Positions 9,233 to 18,992 are shown, counted from the first letter of the stretch. The stretch: 64,000 nt of DNA from Pontibacter rufus (GCF_015694705.1 NZ_JADQDR010000005.1:248001-312000); one strand, 5' to 3'. Numbers and translations are program-made. The notes: generated by a model not told the origin, from the sequence alone.

Positions 9233-10138
9233 ATGGAGAAAAGCATGAACCAGAAAACTACGATTGACATAATTGAACAGCAGAAATGGCTTGGCACGGC
9301 AGGTAACGCGATTCAGCCCGCCATCCTCAAGGCTTTTGAGGCGGGCGGCGAAACCGGCAATGATATTAAGAACTTTTTACATGGCACCTGGCTCGGCCAC
9401 CCACTGCATCCGGCCATAACAGATGTTCCGATTGGCGCCTGGACAACTGCTGCTGTCTTAGACGGGATGGAACTGCTCGGTGAAGAAAAATATGCGCCCG
9501 GCGCGGATGCCGCCATCGCTGTTGGGCTTGTGGGAGCAGTTGGAGCAGCGGTTACAGGACTGACTGACTGGACCGGAACAACCAGGGAAAGACGCAAGTT
9601 GGGCTTAATACATGGCCTGCTGAATGTCGGCGCAACAGCACTTTACGCCACCTCGTTTTTCCTTCGCCGGCTCGAAAAATCACGCGGAACGGCCATCGGG
9701 CTGTCCATGCTTGGCTATGGCGTGGCGAGTGCCTCGGCGTATCTTGGTGGGCATTTGGTTTTCGGAAAGCAAATCGGTGTTGACCACACAGCAACAGCAG
9801 CGGTGTATCCGAAGGACTTCGTAGCGGTGCTGGCGGAAAACAAATTAGCGGAAAACACAATGCAGCGTGTAGAAGCCGGGGAAGTTGCGGTTCTACTGGC
9901 GCGAAAGAACGGCGAGATTTTCGCTATCGCGCATACTTGTTCACACCTGGGCGGGCCGCTTTCCGAAGGCGAGTTACTGGACGATGGCAGCGTACGTTGC
10001 CCGTGGCATGGTTCTGTTTTTTCTTTAAAAGATGGCAGCGTTATAGATGGCCCGGCAACAGAGCCGGAGCCAAAGTTTGACGTGCGGGTGAATAATGGGC
10101 AGATTGAAGTCAAGCTGCAGCAAACAGGAAGTAAATAA
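9233..10138 (+). CDS. DUF2231 membrane domain fused to a Rieske [2Fe-2S] domain
   Basis: A 301-residue protein. Residues about 45-180 form a DUF2231 membrane domain (HPLHPAITDVPIGAW and further helices). Residues about 200-295 form a Rieske ferredoxin with both cluster-binding boxes, CSHLGG and CPWHGSVF (two Cys, two His), so the [2Fe-2S] cluster should be intact. Probable membrane-bound electron carrier; partner unknown. A second in-frame ATG at 9245 could be the true start. It lies 212 bases after the previous gene and may share the GH15 insert's history. Confidence 0.88.
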   Translation: MEKSMNQKTTIDIIEQQKWLGTAGNAIQPAILKAFEAGGETGNDIKNFLHGTWLGHPLHPAITDVPIGAWTTAAVLDGMELLGEEKYAPGADAAIAVGLVGAVGAAVTGLTDWTGTTRERRKLGLIHGLLNVGATALYATSFFLRRLEKSRGTAIGLSMLGYGVASASAYLGGHLVFGKQIGVDHTATAAVYPKDFVAVLAENKLAENTMQRVEAGEVAVLLARKNGEIFAIAHTCSHLGGPLSEGELLDDGSVRCPWHGSVFSLKDGSVIDGPATEPEPKFDVRVNNGQIEVKLQQTGSK

Positions 10139-10231
10139 TAGTAATTTTTGCTTCGCCATACTCTTCTCTCAGAGACAACCCGTCTTCCCTGGAGAAAACG
10201 TCAGCTAAAAGTTCAAATCCAAGCTTAAGCA

Positions 10232-10299
10232 AAGCCGCCCCTGCTCAAGCGCTTTAACCAGGGAATTGCTGGCGAAAACACTTGAACAAGGGCAGGCTT
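10232..10299. terminator. Long imperfect inverted repeat between convergent genes
   Basis: Bases 10232-10249 and 10281-10299 are inverted copies (AAGCCGCCCCTGCTCAAG against CTTGAACAAGGGCAGGCTT, a few mismatches) around a 31-base loop, followed by a T-rich stretch. It sits between the stops of the Rieske gene and glnN and could terminate both. Confidence 0.45.
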
Positions 10300-10353
10300 A
10301 GAACTTCTTTTACCGAAGCACCCTTATTTGCATAAGCTTAAATACATAAGCTC

Positions 10354-12546
10354 TTACTTGTGGAACAGGAGCTCGCGGTATTTTATCAACGGCCAGTCTT
10401 CATCGTCTACCATCAGTTCCAGCTTATCCACGCTGTAGCGGATGGTATCAAAAAAGCTTAATACCTGCTCGTTGTACATAATGGCGCACTCCCGCACGTC
10501 CTGCACTTTGTTGGCTACTTTGCGGGCTTCTATCATCTCATCCACATTCTTCTGGATGGTAGCAATGTGGTGCGACATTTTCTTGATACTATCCAGGGTA
10601 GGCTGCGTGTAAGTTTCTTCCAGACCTAAATCTTTGAGGCCGCGGATATTCTGGATGAGCTTGTTCTGGTATGCAATGGCCGTTGGTATAACGTGGTTCA
10701 CAGCCAGGTCACCCATGATGCGCGACTCGATCTGAATCTTTTTGATGTATTCCTCCAGCAAAATCTCGTGGCGTGCATGCAGCTCCACCTCTGTGAAAAT
10801 GCCGTGCCGGGTAAACAAATCCTTTACCTCCTGCCGGTTATACACATCCAGTGCCAACGGCGTGGCTTTAACATTTGACAGGCCGCGACGCGCTGCCTCA
10901 TCCTCCCACTCCTGAGAGTAACCGTTGCCTTCAAACCGGATTGCTTTAGAGTCGCCCACATATTCGCGCAGCACCTGTATAATGGCTAGCTCTTTCTTCA
11001 TCCCTTTCTCATCGATCAACTCATCCACCGTTGTGCGGAACTGAATCAGTTGGTCAGCTACAATCGTGTTCAGCACGGTCATTGGTGAGGAGGTGTTGGC
11101 AGACGAACCCACAGCGCGGAATTCAAACTTATTGCCGGTAAAAGCAAAAGGCGAGGTGCGGTTACGGTCGGTGTTGTCGCGCAGGATTTCCGGGATTTTA
11201 TCAATGCCCAGCTTCAGGTACATGTTGTCGCCCTTCTCCATGGGTATTTTGGCGGTGCGCTCCAGTTCATCGAGCACAGCCGTGAGTTGCTGGCCAACAA
11301 ACACAGACATAATAGCCGGCGGCGCTTCGTTGGCGCCCAGGCGGTGATCGTTGCTGGCAGAGGCAATGCTGGCGCGCAGCAAATCAGCGTGCGTGTATAC
11401 GGCCTTAATGGTGTTGATGAAAAAGGTCAGGAACTGCAGGTTCTCTTTTGGCTTTTTGCCCGGCGATAGCAGGTTGGTGCCCGTACTGGTGCTCATTGCC
11501 CAGTTGTTGTGCTTGCCGCTACCGTTTACTCCTTTAAAAGGCTTTTCGTGTAACAGCACCTTAAAGTCATGGCGCTCAGCTACCCGATCCATAATATCCA
11601 TGAGCAACTGGTTATGATCAACGGCCAGGTTGGCGTCCTCAAAAGTTGGTGCGCATTCAAACTGGTTCGGTGCTACCTCGTTATGGCGCGTTCGCAGCGG
11701 AATACCTAAACGAAGTGCATTTTTTTCAAAATCTACCATAAAAGCATGCACACGTGCCGGAATGCTGCCGAAGTAATGATCTTCCAGCTGCTGCCCTTTG
11801 GCGGGTGCATGGCCAAACACCGTACGGCCCGTAAATACCAGGTCAGGACGCGCCTCAAACAAAGCACGGTCTACCAGAAAATACTCCTGCTCGATGCCCA
11901 GTGTGGTGTTTACCTTGGTTACATCTTTGTCGAAATACTGCGAAACAGGCACCGCCGCATCATTCAGTAACTTTAAAGATTTTAGCAACGGTGTTTTATA
12001 ATCCAGTGCCTCACCTGTATAAGACACAAATATGGTCGGGATACAGAGCGTGTTGGTACCGGCATTCTCAATGATAAAAGCAGGTGATGAGGGGTCCCAG
12101 GCGCTATAGCCGCGGGCTTCGAAGGTGTTGCGGATACCGCCGCTCGGGAAAGAAGAGGCATCAGGTTCCTGCTGCACCAGCGAGCTTCCTTTAAAGCTTT
12201 CAATGGCATCGCCGTCAGATGTCAGATCAAAAAAGGAGTCATGCTTTTCAGCAGTAGAGCCGGTCAGGGGCTGAAACCAGTGCGTATAATGCGTGGCGCC
12301 TTTGCTCATGGCCCAGGTCTTCATGGCAGCCGCCACCGCATCAGCCAGGTTGCGATCTACTTTCTCGCCGGATACAACCGTCTTGCGCAGGCGCTTGAAA
12401 TAATCAGACGACATGGTGGCACGCATGGCCTCTTCGCCAAATACGTTTTCGCCAAAAAAATCAGAAATTTTGCAAGAAGGCAGCGTCACCTCCCCGACTT
12501 TACGCTGATTTGCGAATTCAAGCGCTTTAAAACGAAGTATAGCCAT
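10354..12546 (-). CDS. glnN: Glutamine synthetase type III
   Basis: A 730-residue protein, the length of GSIII (types I and II are about 350-470). It carries the GSIII N-terminal domain (SKGATHYTHWFQPLTG) and the catalytic boxes NEVAPNQFECAPTFEDAN, HEKPFKGVNGSGKHNNWAM and RTSPFAFTGNKFEFRAVG. It makes glutamine from glutamate, ammonia and ATP in the cytoplasm, the usual ammonia-assimilation enzyme of Bacteroidota. Transcribed alone from the promoter at 12578-12607 with a leader of about 30 bases. Only one AGTATA word occurs in 2.2 kb, unlike its neighbours. Confidence 0.96.
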   Translation of the reverse strand: MAILRFKALEFANQRKVGEVTLPSCKISDFFGENVFGEEAMRATMSSDYFKRLRKTVVSGEKVDRNLADAVAAAMKTWAMSKGATHYTHWFQPLTGSTAEKHDSFFDLTSDGDAIESFKGSSLVQQEPDASSFPSGGIRNTFEARGYSAWDPSSPAFIIENAGTNTLCIPTIFVSYTGEALDYKTPLLKSLKLLNDAAVPVSQYFDKDVTKVNTTLGIEQEYFLVDRALFEARPDLVFTGRTVFGHAPAKGQQLEDHYFGSIPARVHAFMVDFEKNALRLGIPLRTRHNEVAPNQFECAPTFEDANLAVDHNQLLMDIMDRVAERHDFKVLLHEKPFKGVNGSGKHNNWAMSTSTGTNLLSPGKKPKENLQFLTFFINTIKAVYTHADLLRASIASASNDHRLGANEAPPAIMSVFVGQQLTAVLDELERTAKIPMEKGDNMYLKLGIDKIPEILRDNTDRNRTSPFAFTGNKFEFRAVGSSANTSSPMTVLNTIVADQLIQFRTTVDELIDEKGMKKELAIIQVLREYVGDSKAIRFEGNGYSQEWEDEAARRGLSNVKATPLALDVYNRQEVKDLFTRHGIFTEVELHARHEILLEEYIKKIQIESRIMGDLAVNHVIPTAIAYQNKLIQNIRGLKDLGLEETYTQPTLDSIKKMSHHIATIQKNVDEMIEARKVANKVQDVRECAIMYNEQVLSFFDTIRYSVDKLELMVDDEDWPLIKYRELLFHK

Positions 12547-12878
12547 ATATGCTGGAAAGAGTTAGGTTTAACTGCAGCAAATATAGAGATGAAAATTCAT
12601 TTACAAACTAAATAAGCTATTTTTATGTGGGGTCATGTAAAAAAAATATATAAATTTCATAAACACCCCCTATCATAAACCACCATAACAGTTATCATCA
12701 ACTATAAAAACCGATAATACCCCTGTTTTTATCAGGCCCTACACTTTTGTGCCTGTCTAAATTGCTTTACCATCAGAAAAATAGTTTAAACCCCTACAAA
12801 AATCCTGGCTTTACGTGAGAGGCCGGGGTTTTGGAAAGCCTGAAGCAAGCATTCATACATGCATACTATGAGCAATCA
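12547..12878. other. Intergenic region carrying the glnN promoter
   Basis: About 330 A/T-rich bases upstream of glnN and downstream of the ppx-like gene. Apart from the glnN promoter it holds a C-rich run near 12665 and a weak inverted pair near 12805-12835 that might end the ppx transcript. No gene or structured RNA is recognised. Confidence 0.5.
12578..12607 (-). promoter_or_regulatory. glnN promoter of Bacteroidota type
   Basis: On the minus strand, TTTG (12604-12607) is followed 18 bases later by TATATTTG (12578-12585), matching the Bacteroidota -33/-7 consensus TTG-N19-21-TAnnTTTG. Predicted transcription starts about 25 bases before the glnN ATG. Confidence 0.65.
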
Positions 12879-13778
12879 TCAATTTATACTGCTGATGGTA
12901 AAGCGATCAGGATGGTTGCGCTCATAAAGGGCGTGCAGCATGCCGTCTTTCAGGCCTACATTGGGCACCAGCATACTTTCCAGTCTGGCCCATTTCATAG
13001 CTGATAAATATATTTCGGCCGCTGGCAGAATGACATCAGCCCTATCGGGATTCAGCAACAGCTCGGTCAGGCGCTGTTCCATACTCATGGCGGCTATGCG
13101 GGCGGATACCTCCTCTATCTGCTTCCGGAAGATAGGTTTGCCGGTAGTTTTACCCGCCATTTCAAAAATCTTGTTGATGTTACCGCCCGTACCAATAGCG
13201 CGGGTCAGGTTAAACTTCCTGGCATTCTCTTCTGTCCACCGGCGCATGCTGTCCCAGAGCACTTTGGAATCGCGGCCCTGCATGTGCCGGATAGATCCCT
13301 GCTCAAATGACTGACAAGCCACTTTTTCGCGGTTTACATAAATGTTAAACTCTGTGCTGCCGCCGCCCACATCAATGTGCAGATAATTGCGCTCATCCAG
13401 GAAGCTGACAATCACGCGGTTCACCAGATCTGCTTCTGTATCACCGTCAATCACCTGTATTTCCATACCTAAGGTGTCCTGCACCTGCTGCAACACTTCC
13501 GGCGCATTCCGGGAGGAACGCATGGCCGACGTTGCGCAGATCATGTAGTGGTCTACCTCATGCACCTCCAGCAGCAACTTGAAGGCATGCATCAGCTTGA
13601 TAAACTTCTGTACTTTTTTTTCGCTGATGTAGCCCTGGCTGAACACGTCGTCGCCCAGGCGCATAGGATAGCGGATATATTCCAAACGCTTAAAGATTAC
13701 TTTCCCGTTCTGGTTCAGTGCGGTGGATATCTGGCACCGGGCCGCGTTAGAACCAATATCTATGGCAGCTAACTTCAA
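12879..13778 (-). CDS. Ppx/GppA-family phosphatase
   Basis: About 299 residues in the ASKHA fold, with the phosphate-1 motif AAIDIGSNAARCQIS at the N-terminus, IDVGGGSTEFNIY (phosphate-2) and AIGTGGNINKIFEMAGK. The family removes phosphate from polyphosphate or pppGpp; this is the short form lacking the C-terminal HD domain of E. coli Ppx/GppA. The frame opens at a TTG at 13832. The TTG at 13778 is preferred because it begins right at the conserved domain (LKLAAIDIGSN), but both remain possible. Confidence 0.86.
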   Translation of the reverse strand: MKLAAIDIGSNAARCQISTALNQNGKVIFKRLEYIRYPMRLGDDVFSQGYISEKKVQKFIKLMHAFKLLLEVHEVDHYMICATSAMRSSRNAPEVLQQVQDTLGMEIQVIDGDTEADLVNRVIVSFLDERNYLHIDVGGGSTEFNIYVNREKVACQSFEQGSIRHMQGRDSKVLWDSMRRWTEENARKFNLTRAIGTGGNINKIFEMAGKTTGKPIFRKQIEEVSARIAAMSMEQRLTELLLNPDRADVILPAAEIYLSAMKWARLESMLVPNVGLKDGMLHALYERNHPDRFTISSIN

Positions 13779-13920
13779 ATTTTTAGTGGTTAACAGGTTG
13801 CTAATACGCGTAAAGATAAACAAATAGCGCAAACCACATGGTTTACATACCTACGGCAGCCAAGGGAAACGCTTTGACAGAATCCATAAGCAAGTGAAAG
13901 AAAGTATAAAAAATGATTTT

Positions 13921-13942
13921 CAGGCTCCAACTATGGAGCCTG
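13921..13942 (-). terminator. Terminator of the M23 lipoprotein gene
   Basis: CAGGCTCC (13921-13928) and GGAGCCTG (13935-13942) form a perfect 8-bp stem around AACTAT. Read on the minus strand it is followed by AAAATCATTTTTTA. It lies 66 bases after the stop of the gene at 14008-15357. Confidence 0.8.
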
Positions 13943-14007
13943 GCAGCTTATCCTTTCAAACTTTGTTTATACTTCTCCATCTTGTTTATACTTACCGGCA
14001 GCTGTTT

Positions 14008-15357
14008 TCAACGGGCGTCTGTGTTTATCCAGCCGATAGCGCCGGCATCGTTCCGCACCAGGTTAAACTGGCTGTATATGCCCAGCACGGCTACACTGCT
14101 GCCGGAGGCAAGGCTGTCTTTGGCTGCGGCGCCGGGTTGTGCTTCGTCCAGCAAATCTGTATCAGCTTTCAGCTTCGCATACTTTACAGGCTTGGTGGCA
14201 GCTTCTACTACGGCAGCGGCAATGTAGGCTTCGGCGCCGTCGGGCAAAGCCACGCGGTACCAATCGGAGGTGCCGCCTGTTACCTGCAGCGGCGTGTAAC
14301 GGGGCAAGGTAAGGTATACGCCGGATTTTGTGGAAGGCTGCCAGCGTACATTGGCCACCTTTGCAGATACCCTGATCCAGTTGCCGATGTTGGCAGCGTC
14401 TATTTTTAGGGGAGGCACAGGCGCAGTGTCTTCGTGCAGGTAAGGATAAGGATTGGTAGCGCCCCGGCCGGCGCGGTAAATACCGAAATGCAGGTGCGGA
14501 TTGGTGGTGATGGCATTGCCGGTATTGCCAATCAGGCCCAGCGTGTCGCCTGTCTGCACACGCTGTCCCGGCGCTACCAGCTGGCTGTCGAGGTGCGCAT
14601 AGTATAAGCTTTGCCGGTGATCCATATCCGACAGCCAGACCACTTTCCCGCCAATCGGGGTTGTACTGACGCGTGTGATAAAGCCATCGGAGGCGGCCAG
14701 TGCCGGTGTGCCACGCTTTGCAAAAATATCCACGCCTTCATGCCGCCGCGCACCGCCATCACGCTCATCTCCCCAAACGCTGGCAATGTTGCGGCTCGTT
14801 TTGCCCGGCACCGGGAAAGCCAGTGTGGGCTCCGCCTGAATGGTGATGGTATACTGCCCGCTGCGCAACAATTCAGGCTGCACGCGCAACAAATGCTGTT
14901 GGTCATCTTCTACTTCGTAGGTAAGTGAAGTAGCGGCTGTATCTGCCGAGGCCACCAGTTCCGGCGCATCCGCAGGGTTGTCCGGCACTTCAAACAAATC
15001 CATAAAAACCTGTGCCGTTTCGCGTGCTTTCATTTCCAGGTTCACCACCAGGCGCTCGCCCCTTTTAGCTTCTATCCGATAACCCAGCGCTTTGGGCGCG
15101 TCCGCCGAAAAGTAACCTATTTCCCTGAACGGCAAGGTTACCCTGATAGAATCTGTAAGGGCTTTCTGACCGGCTTCCAGCCAGTCCTGCCCCAGGGCGG
15201 TATTGTCAAGTTTCGCATCTTTCAGCCTGGCAACATACCGCTCGTAAGGTGTCTGCTTCTGGAATACGCCGCGCAGGGTTTGCCGGCCGCCGCAACCGGC
15301 CAGCAGCAGGACAAGGCCTGTATAAAGTATAATAGAAAGAATGCTGGATTGTTTCAT
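14008..15357 (-). CDS. M23-family peptidase lipoprotein with SH3 domain
   Basis: A 449-residue lipoprotein: hydrophobic signal ending in the lipobox LLAGC (Cys about residue 22). An unassigned beta-rich domain spans about 35-190. The M23 zinc peptidase core (about 195-315) has HEGVDIFAKRGTPALA (first His and Asp ligands) and NPHLHFGIYR (HxH), so the site is complete. A bacterial SH3-type domain (about 330-395) is followed by a second SH3-like tail. Predicted periplasmic peptidoglycan endopeptidase, or an activator of one. Signal and family are clear; the exact cut bond is not. Confidence 0.9.
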   Translation of the reverse strand: MKQSSILSIILYTGLVLLLAGCGGRQTLRGVFQKQTPYERYVARLKDAKLDNTALGQDWLEAGQKALTDSIRVTLPFREIGYFSADAPKALGYRIEAKRGERLVVNLEMKARETAQVFMDLFEVPDNPADAPELVASADTAATSLTYEVEDDQQHLLRVQPELLRSGQYTITIQAEPTLAFPVPGKTSRNIASVWGDERDGGARRHEGVDIFAKRGTPALAASDGFITRVSTTPIGGKVVWLSDMDHRQSLYYAHLDSQLVAPGQRVQTGDTLGLIGNTGNAITTNPHLHFGIYRAGRGATNPYPYLHEDTAPVPPLKIDAANIGNWIRVSAKVANVRWQPSTKSGVYLTLPRYTPLQVTGGTSDWYRVALPDGAEAYIAAAVVEAATKPVKYAKLKADTDLLDEAQPGAAAKDSLASGSSVAVLGIYSQFNLVRNDAGAIGWINTDAR

Positions 15358-15515
15358 ACAAGTATAAAGGTTATAAAAAGCAGGTTCTGAAGGTATAACA
15401 GTATTTTATTTAAAAATGATGCCCTGCGGAGAAATTTAACCTTAACAAGATGTCTTTCTGAACAAGGCACAGCGCAGCACGTACAATAAGCTGATACAAC
15501 TTAAAGTGTGTACCT

Positions 15516-16334
15516 ATGAGAAAGCCAGTTCTGAGCCGCCGGAGAAGGAAAAAGATGACGCGAAAGCTGTTGCCGGTTTTCGCGCCACTTGTGTTGCTGC
15601 CGGTTGTTACGCCTATGACGCATATTACGGCTAAGCCCAGCAGCAAGCAGTTGCAGGAGCGCATATCTGATTTAAAAATAATGCAATTCAACCAGGTAGC
15701 CTATAGTTTATACCAGCAAATGGGGCTGCAGCAGCAGGGCCTGCGCTTTGATGTATTCGATAAGGCGCTGGCAGGTTTCTACAACATGCGCCGGGATGGT
15801 GTAGTGTCTGAAAAACCCGTTATCACCATCGTGGATTTCTCTAAATCATCGGTGCAGAAAAGGCTGTGGGTGCTGGATTTGGAGAAAAAAGAAGTGCTGT
15901 TTAACACATATGTGGCCCACGGCCGCGGATCGGGTGAAGATTATGCGGAGCATTTCTCCAACCAGAACGAATCATACATGAGCAGCATCGGTTTTTATGT
16001 AACCAACAGCACATATACCGGCAAGCATGGCCTGTCGCTGCGGCTGGATGGGTTGGACGAAGGGTTTAACACCAATGCCCGCGACCGGTGTATTGTGATG
16101 CACGGTGCGGAGTATGCCTCGCAGGAGTTTATCGCACAGGCAGGACGCCTGGGCCGCAGCCTCGGTTGCCCGGCCATCCCGATGGAGCATCACGAGGAAA
16201 TCATCAATGCCGTGGAGGGCGGTACTACACTTTACATACATGCTGCCAACGATGCCTATACATCGCATTACCTCGACCACATTTCCGCACTCTCCGAACT
16301 TGTGAAAGAAAACAAAGCTATAGCAAGCATTTAG
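15516..16334 (+). CDS. Murein L,D-transpeptidase catalytic-domain protein (YkuD_2 type)
   Basis: A 272-residue secreted protein with a basic N-terminus and signal helix (residues about 14-38). The catalytic domain holds VTIVDFSKSS, FNTYVAHGRGSGEDYAEHF, MHGAEYAS (catalytic His region) and RSLGCPAIP, where the Cys is the expected nucleophile. This family exchanges the terminal residues of peptidoglycan stem peptides. A nearer in-frame ATG (residue 14, MTRKLLPVF) is a possible start. It is followed by a convergent terminator. Confidence 0.88.
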   Translation: MRKPVLSRRRRKKMTRKLLPVFAPLVLLPVVTPMTHITAKPSSKQLQERISDLKIMQFNQVAYSLYQQMGLQQQGLRFDVFDKALAGFYNMRRDGVVSEKPVITIVDFSKSSVQKRLWVLDLEKKEVLFNTYVAHGRGSGEDYAEHFSNQNESYMSSIGFYVTNSTYTGKHGLSLRLDGLDEGFNTNARDRCIVMHGAEYASQEFIAQAGRLGRSLGCPAIPMEHHEEIINAVEGGTTLYIHAANDAYTSHYLDHISALSELVKENKAIASI

Positions 16335-16388
16335 AAGTATAGCGCCAGGCCTTGAGGCGCCTTCCCATTAAAGCAGTACAGCAAGTAT

Positions 16389-16426
16389 AAAAGATGCCTG
16401 CAGCCGGATAGCTGCAGGCATCTTTT
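16389..16426. terminator. Bidirectional terminator, 16-bp perfect stem
   Basis: Arms 16389-16404 and 16411-16426 are perfectly complementary around CGGATA, with A-run and T-run ends on both sides. It separates the convergent L,D-transpeptidase and DUF1622 genes and overlaps the stop codon of the latter by two bases. Confidence 0.9.
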
Positions 16427-16793
16427 ATTTTATAGCAGGGCTTTGCTCATTTACCTTTTTTGCCTGCCACGGAAACTTCCCATCCAGCTCCACTTCCAGC
16501 GAGAGGCTCAGAAAGGTGCGTATCAGCACAACCACCCCTAATATCAGCACCTGCTCCATGGTGGGCTGCGTAACCACCGTTGCGATAATGTCGGCGGCAA
16601 CCAGTATTTCCAGCCCCAGCAGGATGGCTTTGCCTAATTCCTGCCGCAGGATCTTGTAAGATCGGGGGGTGATGTTCTGCACCGAGAAAAGAAACCTTAC
16701 CAGAGCAATGAGCGCACCGATGGCAATGGTGATAACCCCTATTGCCTCTAAGCTGCGGGCAATATACTCAATGTATACCCTGGTGTTCTCCAT
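16425..16793 (-). CDS. DUF1622-family membrane protein
   Basis: A 122-residue protein with three predicted helices, at about 10-38, 55-76 (AILLGLEILVAADIIATVV) and 80-100. The centre (RQELGKAILLGLEILVAADIIATV, then TMEQVLILGVVVLIRTFLSLSLEVELDG) is characteristic of the DUF1622 family. Function unknown. Convergent with the L,D-transpeptidase gene. Confidence 0.85.
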   Translation of the reverse strand: MENTRVYIEYIARSLEAIGVITIAIGALIALVRFLFSVQNITPRSYKILRQELGKAILLGLEILVAADIIATVVTQPTMEQVLILGVVVLIRTFLSLSLEVELDGKFPWQAKKVNEQSPAIK

Positions 16794-17237
16794 TGTAGTA
16801 GTTGTTCTTTTCTGTTTTACAATCCTGGTATTCTACGAGAAACCTGCCCGATAAGTCTGCATCTGCTTATTTATACTCTAAGGCAGAGAAATTGTGCTGT
16901 TACAGCATCTCACACAAATGCTGGACTTTCCTACCTGCTCGTCCATAGATCAAGTTTTTGTGCTTATCGATTTACTTGTGCAGCACAGGATTTTTAACAA
17001 TTTGTCTGGTCTATCAGGTTTATGGAATAAATGTACAAAAAATTTATGCTGAAGAGCTTTATTGATTTACAAACGGTTGGTGTTTATATTATACCCGATT
17101 AAAAGCACTGCCATGTCGGGCTGCACTAAAGTACTTTAAAGTAGAAAGTTCGAGAAACGCGTCGCCTAGACATAATTTAAACGGTAGTATTACTTCTTTA
17201 AACCTACCATTCAAATATAGTGTTATAAGAAGCCATT
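16794..17237. other. AT-rich intergenic stretch, about 440 bases
   Basis: No convincing gene, tRNA or terminator. Clearly richer in A+T than the surroundings and contiguous with the AT-rich orphan gene that follows, so it may belong to the same transferred segment. Confidence 0.45.
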
Positions 17238-17702
17238 TTAATTCTTCTCGGACTCAGTGATTGTTGTAGGAGGAATGGGTTCGCTTCCTACATTCATATT
17301 AGGATAATGTTGCACTAACGCTCCTGGAGAATAAAAATCTCTGATATCATGCATAGTTAATTTTTTATAACCACTACATTGAGCCATCTCGTGAACTAAT
17401 TGATAAAATGTTTCTATATATTGAAGGTTGTTAAACGTTGGTGGTTTTGTTTGAGCTAAAAAAGTATGGTAAAGCTCTCTTACCCTTTGGTCATTACTAA
17501 AAACGATGTCTATTGCATTCAAAGCTTTTATCCAATCAAGTTCGTATGCTCCGACGTTTCGATATATCATTAGATTTTGAATAATCGCTCGTTTGTCTCT
17601 ATTAAGTTCGAAATTGTGCTGATATCTAAAAGCCAAAATCGCTCCAATACAAGCAGCAATTAATGGAATAACTATTTTTTCTAATAAATCTAAAATGGTC
17701 AT
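17238..17702 (-). CDS. Membrane-anchored hypothetical protein, AT-rich orphan
   Basis: A 154-residue protein with one N-terminal helix (residues about 8-25, IVIPLIAACIGAILAFRYQ) and a soluble remainder rich in helix formers (RDKRAIIQNLMIYRNVGAYELDWIKALNAID). The layout resembles DUF6680-type proteins, but I cannot confirm that. Codon use is strikingly A/T-biased compared with both neighbours and the gene lacks AGTATA words, pointing to recent transfer. No partner gene is adjacent. Confidence 0.7.
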   Translation of the reverse strand: MTILDLLEKIVIPLIAACIGAILAFRYQHNFELNRDKRAIIQNLMIYRNVGAYELDWIKALNAIDIVFSNDQRVRELYHTFLAQTKPPTFNNLQYIETFYQLVHEMAQCSGYKKLTMHDIRDFYSPGALVQHYPNMNVGSEPIPPTTITESEKN

Positions 17703-17888
17703 TGAGCTTGATTTGAAATATATCGAGTATTTTATGGTGCTTACACTAAAGTATAAACGGAATTATTCCGTCTATACGCTAAATATAACAGATAACCGGA
17801 ATTTTATTCGGCTTCTCTGCACGTTAAACAGGATAGCAGTCTTCCGATTTTCATTAATGATTTGATAGCTTTTCAAGATAAGCATTTA

Positions 17889-18992
17889 TTACGAAACTCC
17901 TATATTGTGCTCCAGCCACTCCTCTACTTCACGCGCATCCACGACATAATTCTCCTGCGCATCTCCTGGTGAGCCGATTACAGCCGAATATGCAAATCCA
18001 AGACCTTTGCAGAGCAGGAAGTAATGCGTTTTGATGCGGTTAGCAGGATGAAATTCCAGCACCCGGCACTGTTCCGAAAATAGCAGATTTGTCAAACCGG
18101 CGCCATGTGGGGCAATCACGGCTTCGGCCTCATAGAATAATTGTACCTGTTGCTCGTAGCTTAGTTCTTCGGCATGCACCACTTCAAAATTATACCGGGC
18201 AAGTATGGGCAACAGCTCCGGCTCGTTCAGTACGCGACGGATTCTGGCATTGGCCCTGCTGATGTAAATTCTTCTTTTCCGGCTACTGCGCTGCACCTTG
18301 TAGCCGTGCCATACTTTCTCCCGCAGCCAGACGCTGATGTCGGCAGGCAAATAGCCGCTTTGCGCATTCGAGACGAACGTGGGAAGTATAAACTCCTCTG
18401 CCTGCCACTTTTCATACCTGCCAATAAACACGATGGTGGCATTCGGATAATTCTCAAGTATAAATTGCAGCGTCTGGAGTTGGTATGCCGGCAAATCGCG
18501 GCGCATGATAACTTGAATGGGTTCCTGCACCGTTTGCAGCACAAAGTATAGCCGCGGCAGGCTGTCGAAAAACCAGTGATAGGTGTTGTTTCCGGCCCAG
18601 GGCAGGTGCAGCACGGAGGTATAAAGCCCGCGTTTATACTTCGGCAGCAAGAGCGCAGGCGTTTTAAAGGCATGCGATTTGGCCAGCCGGCTTATATCAA
18701 ATACCGATTCCACAACCACGTTTCCCTGTTGTACCACCGCACCGGAGTTGCCCAAGAATTCCACGTCTTTAAGCCGCACCAGGTACAGCGCTTTCTGCCG
18801 GTAGCCTAAACTATAATCTATACTATAATTAAAGCTGGCCGCCGACTGCTCCAGGAAAGCCGTTTCTGCCGCATCGAATGTTACCACATAGCCTGGCAGC
18901 ATTGCTTTTTTGGCAGGATGGTGCAGCACCGACGTATAGCGGAAATAATAGCCGGCCAGGTGCATCAGCCGGAAGATCGCTTTCTTTAACAT
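17889..18992 (-). CDS. Glycosyltransferase family 61 protein
   Basis: A 367-residue cytosolic protein. The C-terminal catalytic region has RRIYISRANARIRRVLNEPEL, FEVVHAEELSYEQQVQLFYE and IAPHGAGLTNLLFSEQ, the DUF563/GT61 signature. Members transfer xylose, N-acetylglucosamine or other sugars in surface-glycan synthesis. It is divergent from the pseudaminic acid operon, 177 bases from pseB, and probably belongs to the same glycan locus. Confidence 0.88.
   Translation of the reverse strand: MLKKAIFRLMHLAGYYFRYTSVLHHPAKKAMLPGYVVTFDAAETAFLEQSAASFNYSIDYSLGYRQKALYLVRLKDVEFLGNSGAVVQQGNVVVESVFDISRLAKSHAFKTPALLLPKYKRGLYTSVLHLPWAGNNTYHWFFDSLPRLYFVLQTVQEPIQVIMRRDLPAYQLQTLQFILENYPNATIVFIGRYEKWQAEEFILPTFVSNAQSGYLPADISVWLREKVWHGYKVQRSSRKRRIYISRANARIRRVLNEPELLPILARYNFEVVHAEELSYEQQVQLFYEAEAVIAPHGAGLTNLLFSEQCRVLEFHPANRIKTHYFLLCKGLGFAYSAVIGSPGDAQENYVVDAREVEEWLEHNIGVS

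Noticed and set aside
17140..17200. tRNA-like stretch (GTTCGAGAAAC)
   Set aside because: Only a T-loop resemblance; no acceptor stem, D-arm or anticodon arm could be formed.
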